Source: Microvirga aerophila
Lineage (GTDB): Bacteria > Pseudomonadota > Alphaproteobacteria > Rhizobiales > Beijerinckiaceae
NCBI RefSeq assembly: GCF_003332305.1
Contig: NZ_QOIO01000020.1
Location: 1 to 64,000 of the forward strand
DNA: 64,000 nt
Reading direction: 5' to 3'
Shown: positions 41,422 through 51,427 of the stretch, one piece after another
Layout of the letters: each line of letters begins with the position of its first letter
Position numbering within the stretch: position 1 is the first letter of the stretch
Program-made: the position numbers and the translations under genes
Notes under the pieces: model-generated
What the model was told of the DNA's origin: nothing
What the model saw: only the letters and a program-made list of their open reading frames with translations
Databases searched by the model: none

Positions 41422-43148
41422 ATGAAAATCAAAAAAGTACAACTAAAAAATGGATACAAGAGGTTTCATGACCTGACGATTGACTTGGGTGATGATCCAA
41501 AACGCATTGTTGCACTTGTAGGGCCAAATGGTTGTGGGAAGAGTAGTGTCTTATACCAAGTCCCGCTGATCAGAACCGGTGCGCCCACTCCCGCAGGCCG
41601 AGGGACATGATCACACCCACCCCGACGCAGGAAATCACGAACGAGTCAGCCCTTCAGGGACTTAGTATTAGATGGTCTCCTTTTTCATCACAACGCATAC
41701 AGCAGAATAGGTGACAAAGGCACGAAGGACCACAAGTACCATTCAATGCTTGGTACGCCCAATTTTGATTATCAGAATGTCTCTGTAGAATTCGTGGAAG
41801 GGAGCTACAGGGATGTGGTCGAGAGGAAGCGACAATCGGGTAGGGAAAACACGATGTTTTCCTTCCGCAGCCCGTATCGATACAACAATAGCCTTAATGT
41901 CACGGAGTCGAGAGCGACGTCCGAAATCCGTCTCAACAACTATGGTGCAACGTCGGTGACCGACTTGGACGATAAGATGAGCAAAGCTACAGACGTCTAT
42001 ACATCGTGTATAACAAGTATCTAAACGAGAACGACTGCAAGCCAAGCGAGGCAAAAGCAAAGATCATTGGCGATCTTAATGCATCAATCGAGCGTTGCTT
42101 GGACCTGAAAATTTCCAGCATGGGCGACATCGAGGCGTCTCGCGGCAGCCTTTATTTTTCGAAGCCGGATCATCCAAATGAGTTTGACTTCAACGTCTTG
42201 TCATCGGGTGAAAAGGAAGTAGTTGATCTGCTACTAGATATATATCTTAGAAAAGACGAATACAGCGATAGCATTTTCCTATTCGATGAGCCAGAGCTTC
42301 ATATTAGTACAGCCATACAGAAAAATCTCCTGCATGAAATAGATCGACTGGTTGGTGAGAATTGCCAAATTTGGCTTGCGACCCATAGCATTGGATTTCT
42401 TCGCACTATTCAGGAGGAAATGCGTGGGAAGTGTCAGGTAGTTCAGTTTAGGCCTGAGTATGAGCTTGGTTCAAAGCCTTATATCCTCACTCCGATGCGA
42501 ACATCTCAGGCGAACTGGAGGGATATATTTTCAATTGCTCTCGATGATCTCGCACATCTCGTAAGTCCTAAACGCATCATCTATTGCGAGGGGCGCGATA
42601 GTCCGGGAAGAGGCGGGGCAGAGCGAGGGCTAGATGCCAAAGTGTACAACACCATTTTTGCAGAGGCTTATCCTGATACACTGTTCATTTCGAGCGGTGG
42701 CAACACCGAGTTGGACCAGAGGAGCGCAGTTGCAATTGCGATCCTCGGAAAAGTGTTCTCGAACCTAGAAATTTGGGTTTTGAAGGACAGAGATATGGCG
42801 TCGGGAAAGCCCACCTCTGAGAAGGACCGGATACTGTACCTCCAGAACAATGAGGATAACCACAGAGTGCTTCGGCGTTGGGAGATCGAAAATTATCTCT
42901 ACGACAAGGAGGTGCTGCAAAAATACTGCACTCACAACGCTCTTGTTTTCAACGAGAGCGCCTACGATGCTTTTGTACAAGACATCGACAATCAAAATCT
43001 CAAAGACGAGACCGCCAAAATCAAAAATTTCTGTGGCATTACGAGCGGCATAAACCCAGAGAAATTCAAGCTGTCTCTTTCGGATTTCGTCTCACCTGAC
43101 ATGAAGGTTTATCAGGACCTAGCGGCGAGCATTTTTCTGCGCCAGTAG
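41422..43148 (+). pseudogene. AAA-family ATPase (OLD/SMC-like head), broken by insertion and frameshift
   Basis: Three pieces form one gene. Piece 1 (from 41422): IKKVQLKNGYKRFHDLTIDL and Walker A GPNGCGKSSV. Piece 2 begins after a 114-bp insert (41554-41667); the host frame resumes at GAT 41671 with DGLLFHHNAYSRIGDKGTKD. Piece 3 starts in another frame near 42006-42010 (YNKYLNENDCKPSEAKAKII) and carries LSSGEKEVVDLLLDIYLR (signature), IFLFDEPELHI (Walker B) and LATHSIGF, then RIIYCEGRDSPG and IWVLKDRDM, a TOPRIM/DUF4435-like C-terminus. Such ATPases occur in phage-defence and mobile loci. Both lesions make it inactive as read. Confidence 0.8.
41554..41667. mobile_element. 114-bp inserted element with inverted ends and TTA duplication
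   Basis: Ends taccaagtccc and gggacttagta are inverted repeats with one mismatch. TTA flanks it on both sides (41551-41553 and 41668-41670). Removing the element plus one TTA restores an uninterrupted reading frame across Walker A of the ATPase (GKSSVLDGLLF). No coding capacity, so it is a non-autonomous element or a fragment. Confidence 0.75.
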
Positions 43149-43191
43149 AATGCATTCAGACAGTACAGCCTAATCAACACCGAACGGGTTG

Positions 43192-43222
43192 TCGGGCGGG
43201 CTAGGGTAACCTAACCGCCCGA
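43192..43222. terminator. Stem-loop after the ATPase pseudogene
   Basis: tcgggcgg pairs with ccgcccga, and an inner tagg/ccta pairing encloses a GTAA loop. TTATTA follows on the + strand, so a terminator for the ATPase gene is likely. Confidence 0.55.
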
Positions 43223-43314
43223 TTATTAGTGCGGGATCAGTTAGAACCGAAACTCCGCTCCAATTTTTAACATCCTTTCTCCCGTGAGGCTGATCCATTT
43301 CTCAAATAAAAGGT

Positions 43315-46300
43315 TTGCGTGACAACTCTAAACGTTCGTCTTGGGATGGCCCGTCTTGGGATAGCACTCCGGACGATGACAGTTATAACGAGTCAGGCTA
43401 TGGCGGCGATCCTTACACAGATTCCGGCCCGATCAGTCCGATCCTCCTAGACCTTGACGGCGATGGGATCGAGATCATCCCACTGAGGAAATCTGGAGCG
43501 TATTTCGACTACAACGGCGATGGTGCGGTCGGTCACACGGCCTGGGTTGGATCCGGCGACGGACTACTGATTTTCGATGCTGACAGCTCAGGAACCGTCA
43601 ACAGCACAAGCGAGTTCGTCTTTACGCAATGGTCCTACATCGCGGCTCGCGACATGTGGGCGCTTCGCGCTGCGTTCGATACCAATAAAGACAATGTGCT
43701 CTCATCGGCGGATTTGGATTTCGACAAGTTCAAGGTTTGGGTCGACGCCGATGGGGATGCGGTCACGGATCCTGGCGAGTTGAAGACCTTGAGGAGCCTC
43801 GGGCTTTCCTCGATTCCGCTGACCCATAATGGCGCCGGCAAGGCGTACTCGGATGGGTCGCGCATTTATGGAACGGCAACGGCTAAGACGACGAACGGCA
43901 AGAAGATTACCGTTGCGGATGTGGGCCTCGCGATCGGGACCAAGAATGCGTCCGTGAAGGTATCCGATGACGGGATCGAGATCCTTCCTGGCGATGGCAC
44001 GAGCAAAAAGGTGTTATCCGGCAAAGGCAACCGGCAGACGGCCCTGAACCTGAACAAGGGCAAGGCCGATTACGATGCCGCCATCATCACGAAAAAGAAT
44101 GGAACCCGCCTGATCGCCCATTACGACGCATCGGAAAAACTCACCTCACTGTTGCATCAGACAGCGAAGGGAAGAACCCTTCGCTCGGAGGTTTGGAGCA
44201 ATGATCAATCGTCCGTGATGGTGTTCAGCAAAAAGCAGGTCCTCACGCGCTGGGAGATGACCGGCAACGCTTCGGCCAATATCTTCAAGGGCGGCGACGA
44301 GGCCTCCGTCTTCGACGGCGGAGGCGGCGACGATGCGCTCGATGGCGGCGCGGGCGCAGACACGTTGAAGGGCGGCAAGGGCGAAGACCAGCTCCATGGT
44401 GATGGGGATGCCGACCACCTCGAAGGGCAGGAAGGAGACGATACCCTCAAAGGAGGCGAGGGGGCCGATACGCTGCATGGCGGCGACGGCTACGACGATC
44501 TTTATGGCGGCGAGGGCAATGACCTGCTGACCGGTGATGAGGGTCGCGACCACCTGGAGGGCGAAGCCGGCGACGACACCCTGCGCGGCGGCAACGGCAT
44601 CGATGAGCTGCATGGCGGCGCGGGGCAGGATTCCCTCGACGGCGGCTCCGGCGACGACACGCTCTTCGGCGAAGAGGGGAATGACCGTCTTGACGGCGGT
44701 GAGGGCCGCGACAAACTCCAGGGCGGCCAGGGCAATGACACCCTGAACGGAGGCGCCGACCGCGACTGGCTCGCCGGCAGCGAGGGCGCTGATCTTCTCT
44801 CGGGGGGAGGCGGCGACGACAAGCTGATCGGCGGCGCAGATGCTGACCACCTCGTCGGCGGCGAGGACCGCGACACCCTCGAAGGCGGAGACGGCCACGA
44901 TACGCTGGAGGGCGGAACAGGCGATGACCGCCTGCGCGGCGAAGCCGACGACGATGTGCTGCACGGCGAGGCCGGGGACGACGATCTCAACGGGGGCGCG
45001 GGGAACGATCTGCTGTATAGCGGCACTGGAAACGACGCGCTGATCGGAGAAGCCGGTAACGACACCCTCTATGGCGGCGTGGGCGATGACGCCCTAGTGG
45101 GCGAAGCAGGGGACGATCTGCTGTACGGCGAAACAGGCGGCGACATGCTCAAGGGCGGCGTTTGTCACGACGTCCTGTCGGGCGATGCCGATGCGGATTA
45201 TCTCTATGGTGGTTCGGGCAATGACACGCTGCTCGGCGGCAGCGAGAACGATCTGCTTTACGGGGATGAGGATGCCGACAGCCTCGATGGCGGCTCTGGG
45301 GAGGACAAGCTCTGGGGCGGCTCGGGCGACGATACGTTGCAGGGCGGTCTCGGCCATGACGTTCTCACGGGAGACGCGGGAGCCGACAGCCTCGACGGCG
45401 GCCTTGGCGACGACAAGCTTTCGGGCGGCGTCGGCAACGACACCCTGACCGGAGGCGGCGGAGCCGATCAACTTTTCGGCGGCGAAGGCAACGATATATT
45501 AGGGGGAGGATCGGACACGGATTATATCGACGGCGGAGCTGGCACCGACATCATCGTGCTCACCGGTAGCCGCACCGATTACATGATCCGCTTCAACACG
45601 GCGCTCGGACGATACTCCATCGTCGATCTGCGCGCCAACTCGCCGGACGGTACCGATCTTGCCGATATCGAGATCTTCCGCTTTGCCGGCAGCGATCTCA
45701 CCATCGCCGAGTTGAACTACGTCACCGCGGCGGACGCCGAGATGGCCTACGATGTGGAGAGTTCGGACGGCTCGAAGAGCCGCCTTGGATGGCGGCCTTC
45801 CGCTGACAACCCCTCGATCATTGAGGCCTATGTTCAGCGCCGCAACATTGCCGGCGACCTGATGAGCGAGACCGTGTTTCGGCCGGATGGCTCACGCCTT
45901 GCTCATGCCTGGGATGTCACTGGCAGGCTGAGCTGGTCGTCCTATGTGCAGGCCTATGACACACAGGCCAATCTCATCAGCCAGGTTTACACGAACCGCA
46001 ACGGCACCTTCACGAAGTGGGAGTGGGATTCAGAAGGCGTCGATAGTCACAATTGGCGCATCCGCGAGAAGACTTACGACAACCTCGCCGATTACGAGCT
46101 CGGCATCGCTTCGCGGCAGTTCGAGACCATCGATGACGGCGAGCTTGGGCCGGTGGACTTCATCGAGAGCTTGAACGATCGCGCTGGGCAGGCTTGGGAT
46201 ACCAAGGTCAAAGAACTCGACACAGCCATGCAGGTGCTCATCGAGACCATTGTAAACGATGACGAGTCCAGCATCGTCAAGGGCTCGGACTACAACCAGG

Positions 46301-47562
46301 ACGGTCACAACTACCGTGACGGCGTGAACGCCGCGCAAGGGCCTGGACAGGAGTGGATCGCCTTCGAGGAGCACCGCAACACCAACGGCGTCAAGACTTG
46401 GGAAACCTACAAATATTATGGCGCGACCGTGGAGCAGGAACGCACCGTCGAGCGCGGCTGGGACTACAATGGGGAGGCTTGGAGCTCCTACGAGTTGACG
46501 AAGGATGGTCAGCTACGCCCCACCGTCCATGAGACGTGGCTCGACAACGGCACTCGCACGGTCAAGGAGTGGAGCTATTCCGGCCAAGACTGGGAGTGGC
46601 GCAAAACGCTCTACGCCGGTGCGACCAGATTGACGGAGTGGGAGCAGTACGACGGACAACGGCACATCTGCCGCGAGTGGAACGGCGGCTCCGCCTTCGA
46701 CGAGCGCGAGACGCGCACCAACGTCAACGGCACCGTGACTTATCAGCACGAAAAGCTCGGTAACCAGATGACGGTCCGCCTATGGGATGTCGATCAGGTT
46801 CAGCCTTGGGAGCGGCAGATCACCGTCACGGTCAACGGCGCAACCAGCCGGATCGAGACGATATATTCCGATCATAAGATCGTCGAGATTTTCGATCTCA
46901 CCGGCAACGAGTCCTGGACCCGGCACGTGCAGGTGTGGCGCGGTGCAAGCCTTCAGAACAAAGTCGAAGACAAGTTCTACAACGGCCAGACGTTGGTCAA
47001 GGAACTTGGCTGGGATTTCAATGGCCAGTCTTGGGATGAGTTCGAAAAGCACTATCACGATGGCGATGTCGTTTATCACAAGCTCATCAATGATGATAAA
47101 ACCTATACCCTCGATGAACTCGATTACCAGGGAGAAGCTTGGGACACGATCTCTATTAGGGGCAAGATCATCCAGGGAGCGGAGAAGGAATCTTGGAATG
47201 AGACGCTCTACGACGACAGCCTGCGCATCATCAAAGAGAAGGACCTCGGCAACGAGGACTGGGACACAAAATTATGGAAGTCGCGCGAGTACGGCGGCGT
47301 ACGAAAGAATTTTGTCGAAGGCATTACCTTCGATGATCCTTTCACGAATAGTGAAGGGCGGACTTTTACCGATCACTACCATTTCAATGACCGTGGCGGC
47401 TTGAATTCTTGGAGAACGATGGGAATCTTCTCGATGAATGGGGGACAAGGTGGATGGAGCGGCTGGTATGAGCCCGACGATGGACCTTCCCGTCCTGAAC
47501 CGGTTTCGCAGCCCGCTGTCGATAGACTCATGGCCTGGAAAGGTTTGCTGCTGATATCATAG
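43315..47562 (+). CDS. RTX calcium-binding repeat protein with a Trp-rich repetitive C-terminus
   Basis: A 1415-residue secreted-type protein. Residues 40-200 have the EF-hand-like LDLDGDGIEIIPL, FDADSSG, AAFDTNKDN and VWVDADGDAV segments usually found in large RTX adhesins. Residues about 335-740 hold some 40 nonapeptides of GGxGxDxLx type that form a calcium-bound beta-roll. Residues about 760-1415 are low-similarity repeats of the kind W-D-x-x-G-x-x-W-x (see findings). No cleavable N-terminal signal is present, as expected for type I secretion, but no ABC/HlyD/TolC genes are in the window. The start is poor: the only in-frame candidate is TTG at 43315, directly after a stop and without a spaced ribosome-binding site, so the true 5' end may be lost. 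Confidence 0.8.
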   Translation: MRDNSKRSSWDGPSWDSTPDDDSYNESGYGGDPYTDSGPISPILLDLDGDGIEIIPLRKSGAYFDYNGDGAVGHTAWVGSGDGLLIFDADSSGTVNSTSEFVFTQWSYIAARDMWALRAAFDTNKDNVLSSADLDFDKFKVWVDADGDAVTDPGELKTLRSLGLSSIPLTHNGAGKAYSDGSRIYGTATAKTTNGKKITVADVGLAIGTKNASVKVSDDGIEILPGDGTSKKVLSGKGNRQTALNLNKGKADYDAAIITKKNGTRLIAHYDASEKLTSLLHQTAKGRTLRSEVWSNDQSSVMVFSKKQVLTRWEMTGNASANIFKGGDEASVFDGGGGDDALDGGAGADTLKGGKGEDQLHGDGDADHLEGQEGDDTLKGGEGADTLHGGDGYDDLYGGEGNDLLTGDEGRDHLEGEAGDDTLRGGNGIDELHGGAGQDSLDGGSGDDTLFGEEGNDRLDGGEGRDKLQGGQGNDTLNGGADRDWLAGSEGADLLSGGGGDDKLIGGADADHLVGGEDRDTLEGGDGHDTLEGGTGDDRLRGEADDDVLHGEAGDDDLNGGAGNDLLYSGTGNDALIGEAGNDTLYGGVGDDALVGEAGDDLLYGETGGDMLKGGVCHDVLSGDADADYLYGGSGNDTLLGGSENDLLYGDEDADSLDGGSGEDKLWGGSGDDTLQGGLGHDVLTGDAGADSLDGGLGDDKLSGGVGNDTLTGGGGADQLFGGEGNDILGGGSDTDYIDGGAGTDIIVLTGSRTDYMIRFNTALGRYSIVDLRANSPDGTDLADIEIFRFAGSDLTIAELNYVTAADAEMAYDVESSDGSKSRLGWRPSADNPSIIEAYVQRRNIAGDLMSETVFRPDGSRLAHAWDVTGRLSWSSYVQAYDTQANLISQVYTNRNGTFTKWEWDSEGVDSHNWRIREKTYDNLADYELGIASRQFETIDDGELGPVDFIESLNDRAGQAWDTKVKELDTAMQVLIETIVNDDESSIVKGSDYNQDGHNYRDGVNAAQGPGQEWIAFEEHRNTNGVKTWETYKYYGATVEQERTVERGWDYNGEAWSSYELTKDGQLRPTVHETWLDNGTRTVKEWSYSGQDWEWRKTLYAGATRLTEWEQYDGQRHICREWNGGSAFDERETRTNVNGTVTYQHEKLGNQMTVRLWDVDQVQPWERQITVTVNGATSRIETIYSDHKIVEIFDLTGNESWTRHVQVWRGASLQNKVEDKFYNGQTLVKELGWDFNGQSWDEFEKHYHDGDVVYHKLINDDKTYTLDELDYQGEAWDTISIRGKIIQGAEKESWNETLYDDSLRIIKEKDLGNEDWDTKLWKSREYGGVRKNFVEGITFDDPFTNSEGRTFTDHYHFNDRGGLNSWRTMGIFSMNGGQGGWSGWYEPDDGPSRPEPVSQPAVDRLMAWKGLLLIS
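44310..45540 (+). repeat. RTX nonapeptide coding repeats
   Basis: A run of about 45 units of 27 bp encoding GGxGxDxLx-type nonapeptides. The GC-rich repetition makes the + strand open in all frames and produces large antisense frames (44146-44964, 44502-45065, 45094-45471), which are artefacts. Confidence 0.85.
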
Positions 47563-47684
47563 GTCACCGTACAGGTGGATATGTCCTCACTGATCCGACG
47601 TACTAGAGAGGGGCGCCGCACATCCAGGCGATGCGACCGCCCAGACGCGTTCAACACGAATTTGCGCCGATCTCTTTTAGCTGA

Positions 47685-48500
47685 TCAGAGCGGGACGGGT
47701 TTCATTCTGGCGGTGCGGTAGTCGCGGATACGGCGGAGGAGCCAAGCCGGGATGTTGCTTTTGGCTCGCTGGCGGAGCCATTTGGCGATCGTATTCCGGT
47801 CGAAATCCGTAAAGACCAGCTCCCGGTAGCATTCCAGGGCCAGGTCGGCCATCTGGCGCTTGTCCCAGTGCGAACCGGCCTTCTTCCGACAAAACGCGGT
47901 CGAGTGGCAAATCCTCGTGATGTCCACGAGGCCCGCAGAGGCGTACTTGTCGAGAAGCAGTTTGGTGATGACATGTTTCAGATCGATGTAGGTCGATCCG
48001 TCGGCCCGGCTCGAGAAGTGGGCTCGGCTGTCGTAATCGTCGATGACGATTGCAGCGTCGTTGCTGAGGCTATCCGCAAAGTTGATCAGGTCGCGATCGA
48101 TGCGACCGTCCGCGTCGAGCACCAGAACGTCGATCCTCTCAAGGCTTTGTTGCGCTGCAAAGTCCGAGCTTGAACCTGCGAAGATCTGCACATGCCGGTC
48201 GACGCCCGCAGACCTGAAGTTGGTGCGGACGATTTCCAGGTTGTCGACGACACCACCATAGGCCGTACGAGATGAGTATCGCCCCTCGAACCGATCGACG
48301 GTGAAAACCTGCGGTTCCTTTCCGGCGGACAACGCCCCGAGACAAAGTGCGATCGTGCCCGCGCCATGGGCCGTTCCGATCTCGACGATCGTCCCGCCGG
48401 ACCCTTGGGCCGCCAAGTGATAAAGCTCCTTGTAGACTTCGAAAGGCAGCATGCCATTGGCTTCGACCATCACGGATCGAAGCTGCTTGAGATCCGTCAT
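47685..48500 (-). CDS. Class I SAM-dependent methyltransferase (Methyltransf_24-like)
   Basis: A 271-residue protein with a Rossmann-like SAM site: GTIVEIGTAHGAGTIALCLG near residue 35, then VFTVDRFEG, VQIFAGSSSDFAAQQ and IDVLVLDADG, the last two placing the methyltransferase strand 4 and acidic residue. Such enzymes sit near glycosyl- or acetyltransferase genes in surface-polysaccharide loci. The ATG at 48500 (MTDLKQL) with GGAGA upstream is chosen; 14 residues of open frame precede it. The convergent RTX gene ends 122 bp away. Confidence 0.78.
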   Translation of the reverse strand: MTDLKQLRSVMVEANGMLPFEVYKELYHLAAQGSGGTIVEIGTAHGAGTIALCLGALSAGKEPQVFTVDRFEGRYSSRTAYGGVVDNLEIVRTNFRSAGVDRHVQIFAGSSSDFAAQQSLERIDVLVLDADGRIDRDLINFADSLSNDAAIVIDDYDSRAHFSSRADGSTYIDLKHVITKLLLDKYASAGLVDITRICHSTAFCRKKAGSHWDKRQMADLALECYRELVFTDFDRNTIAKWLRQRAKSNIPAWLLRRIRDYRTARMKPVPL

Positions 48501-48542
48501 AGGCCTGTCTCCGTAGCCCGCGTCGGGCGACTTCTCGAGCAA

Positions 48543-48963
48543 ATTAACAGATCGTCCGGGACAGCCCGGATGGCAACTAAGGCGGGTCCTACCAATGTGT
48601 CATCGAAGGGCCTCGTTCGCTGCCGGTTCGGCGCCACTCAGAAATCCCAACGAGGCGACGCTGTAGCGGAAATGAGGTGTCTGGTGGTCACGATGAAAAT
48701 ATTCAACATTCTTGGCAGGAGATTAGAAGTTATTGCTATGACTAAGGAATATTCCCAAAATATAGTCTTTCTAGGTAAGTGATTATAGTCCGGAATAGAA
48801 GGCCTATTAGACTTCAATCGAGGTTATCCATTGATGTCATTGCAGGGGCTTCCGCTCAGTTGATGAAGTTCTCAAAGGGGCCAGACTCCTCTAGGCGCGT
48901 CACGTCGTGCTCCCCTGCAAAGGAACCGGATGATCCTCACTGTGGGAGCAGTGCGAATTGGAT
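48543..48963. other. Intergenic region between divergent genes
   Basis: About 420 bp between the methyltransferase and the acetyltransferase-like gene. No supported gene; a + strand frame at 48366-48782 overlaps the methyltransferase and is rejected. A short hairpin ccggg/cccgg lies near 48557. The AT-rich end (48690-48850) probably carries the promoter of the gene at 48964. Confidence 0.35.
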
Positions 48964-50267
48964 ATGGAGAAGATCCTCTCAGGGGCAGATCTCACATTCG
49001 CCAAATCGGCGCAGACGGACGACGTTCAACGAAGCTTGGCCGAGTGTTCCGATCCGGCCGGCTTGAGAACGGTGACCGTTCGTGATTTCAGCGGGCTTGC
49101 TCCGCACGTCGAAGCCTGGGATCGCTTGGCCTGGGAGGCTCCTCAGAAGATTCCGGTCATGCTGCCCGATTGGATAGACGTCACCCTTCGACACCGGATC
49201 GGGCCGAACGAGCGCTGGTTCTGCAGCTTTGCCTATGCGGGAGACAAGCTCGTCGGAGTGCTGCCTGTCATCGTTGGCCGCGTTTGCGAACTCCCTACGA
49301 TGAGCACACGCCCTCTGGCGATTTCGTGCTGGCGCCCGATCAGGCCAGCGCGGCGCTCAGGGCACTGCTGGCGGAAGTCGCCCGCGAGGCGCCGCGCCAT
49401 CGGGGGTTGGAGCTCAAGGCGGTGCGGCATTGTTCTCCTGCGTGGAACGCCTTGCAAGCGGAGCCTGAGGGGTATCTTCTGCACCCCGAACCATTCTGGA
49501 AGAAGGCTTTCCTGGATGTACGAGGCGATGCCGACAGTTACTTCGCGAGCCTCGGCAAGATGCGACGCAACCTGAGGCTTGGCCGCCGGAGGCTGGAGAA
49601 ATATGGGGCCGTCTCGGTCGAGATGCGAAGAGGAGCGGCGGCAGGCGACGACTTCCTGGCTGAGTTTCTAGAGCATCGGACGGTTTGTCGGACCCGCTCG
49701 GATTCCACCTCTGCCCGGGGGAGAGGGGTGGGACGTCGTGGATCCGCCTTTTCGTCCGATGCTCTAGCTCTTGAAGCCTCGGGCTGGAAGGGCCGCATGG
49801 GCACGGCCATCCTCAATGATCCTGACCTGGTCACCTTCTACACGAGGTTGGTTCGAAGCTTCGCCGCCAAGGGCCGCCTGGAATGGCACATGATCCGAGT
49901 CGAAGGCCGGCTTGTGGCAGCCCAGATGGGGATCCGCTGCGGGGCATCGCTCATGCTCCCCAAATATGCGTACGACGAGGAATTTGCCGAGTGCTGGCCT
50001 GGCCATATCCTGGTCGAGGAGGTCATCAAGGATGCGTTCGCCCGCCCCGAGATCGCAGAACTCAACCCCATGAGCGACGGGAATCAGCATCGCCTCTTCC
50101 ATTTGCCGCGCGACGAATACGCCAATGTGCGCTTGGTCCGTCGGACTGTCATGTCAGTGTCCCGTCGCTTTGTCCGCGGCACGGTGCGGTCCGTGTATCG
50201 GGATTATCTGCGCCCACGCATCCGTCCGGTCATGGAGCAGCTCTCCGGCGCGTTCATCGCCCGTTGA
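48964..50267 (+). pseudogene. CelD/BcsL-type GNAT acetyltransferase, frameshifted and carrying a repeat
   Basis: The first segment (from ATG 48964) reads GLAPHVEAWDRLAWEAPQKI, MLPDWIDVTLRHRIGPNERW and KLVGVLPVIVG, a CelD/BcsL GNAT fold. At about 49281-49293 the conserved sequence moves to another frame (RTPYDEHTPSGDFVLAPDQA) and continues to 50267 through GYLLHPEPFWKKAFLDVRGD, MRRNLRLGRRRLEKYG and WPGHILVEEVIKDAFA. The acetyltransferase domain is complete apart from the shift. A 94-bp repeat (49671-49764) sits between FL and ALEASGWKG and is open in frame, adding 32 codons with no stop. These enzymes are linked to cellulose or exopolysaccharide acylation. Confidence 0.82.
49671..49764. repeat. 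Short palindromic mobile repeat, copy C (94 bp), inside the acetyltransferase gene
   Basis: gagcatcggacg ... cgtccgatgctc with TA at 49669-49670 and 49765-49766. It is the reverse complement of copy A (2469-2562) with one difference. Removing it and one TA gives TTT CTA GCT CTT GAA, i.e. FLALEASGW, restoring the normal protein. Confidence 0.88.
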
Positions 50268-50373
50268 AGCGACCCGGGAACCCCGAGCCGAGAGAAGACT
50301 GGGGACCGCCTTTATTGCCAAAGCGGGCTCCCACGTTGCAGGCATCGTCACCCGGAGGAGCGGGGTGGGCCGG

Positions 50374-51150
50374 TCAACTCGGATTGAGCTCGTGATCGAG
50401 GATCGTCGCGTAGGACGACGCGTCGATCGCCGCCGGCCCGATATAGGGATGACTGAGCGCCAGGATGAAGTAGAGCACCAGCCCTGTATAGGCTCCGTAC
50501 ATGGAGAGCATGGCAATGTGCAGGGCGGTGATGGGGAATATGAAGAACAGCCCCACCGTGATGGCAAATCCCGCCAGCGCTACCCACCAGAACAGAGTCG
50601 GCAGGCTTCTGTGGAAAAGTGAGAGCCGGTTTCTGCGGTGTTCCTGGAGCGTGTCCATGTCCATGAGCATGCGGGTCCGGAGCGACTGCTGACGAGGCGT
50701 GTCCGCCTGTAAATCCAGGAGGGCAAGGTCCATGGCATCATAGGCATGTTTAGCCTCTTGGCTGCCTCCCACGGGCGCCGCGGTCTGCCATTCGTTCTGC
50801 AGAATGGCCTGCACATACGCTGCGAGCTCACTGCGAAGCTTGTCCTTCTCCGGGCCGTTCCATTGCTCCAGGTGCAGCGCCACATGTTCAAGCGTCGTGA
50901 CCTCCTTCGAAACCTCCTGCCGCAGTTCCGCATGAGTCGATTGTGCCTCTGCGAAGATGAGGGCGAGGATCAGGGCATGGAGCGCTCCGATGCGAACCGC
51001 GACGGTTTCGGCGACCTGGCTTGTCTTGTCCGTGACGCTGGTCGCCCAGAACCACCGCACGACCAAGAAGGGCACGAGCGCAAAGATGATCGCCGCGGCA
51101 ATCGCGATCGTGCTGCCCAGCCAGTCGGGAAGTTGCAGAATGGCCGTCAC
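50374..51150 (-). CDS. DUF4239 membrane protein (bestrophin-like)
   Basis: A 258-residue protein with four membrane segments: near residues 10-35, 52-66 (RIGALHALILALIFAEAQST), 188-210 (LFWWVALAGFAITVGLFFIF) and 215-240 (GAYTGLVLYFILALSHPYIG), with a long soluble helical section (HVALHLEQWNGPEKDKLRSE to about 180). This is the usual architecture of DUF4239. Role unknown. It is convergent with the acetyltransferase-like gene. Confidence 0.8.
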   Translation of the reverse strand: MTAILQLPDWLGSTIAIAAAIIFALVPFLVVRWFWATSVTDKTSQVAETVAVRIGALHALILALIFAEAQSTHAELRQEVSKEVTTLEHVALHLEQWNGPEKDKLRSELAAYVQAILQNEWQTAAPVGGSQEAKHAYDAMDLALLDLQADTPRQQSLRTRMLMDMDTLQEHRRNRLSLFHRSLPTLFWWVALAGFAITVGLFFIFPITALHIAMLSMYGAYTGLVLYFILALSHPYIGPAAIDASSYATILDHELNPS

Positions 51151-51427
51151 ATCTGCCTCCGGATCGCTTCAATCGCCGCAAGGCGCTGGACTTCGAAGGA
51201 GCGATCGGCGGCAAACGCCTTGCGTTCACGAAGACCGGTGCGTGTCTGTCGTCCCAGTACGGAGTGCGCCCAAGCTCAAGCGGCGCGTGGCAATTGTACG
51301 GGCGGCGTGAGAGCGGTCCAGTACCCCAAAAGATCTCAGCAAGGAGCTGGTCGGGCGATCAGCGGGCCTTTTGCTGACTTGGGGTGTTGCGGAGAGTTGC
51401 CGGCGCAGCCTCGTTGGCGGCTGTCAC

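Noticed and set aside
44146-45471. Large minus-strand open frames opposite the RTX repeats
   Set aside because: They are antisense to GC-rich 27-bp repeats, are low-complexity Ala/Val/Ser/Pro sequences and have no start signals.
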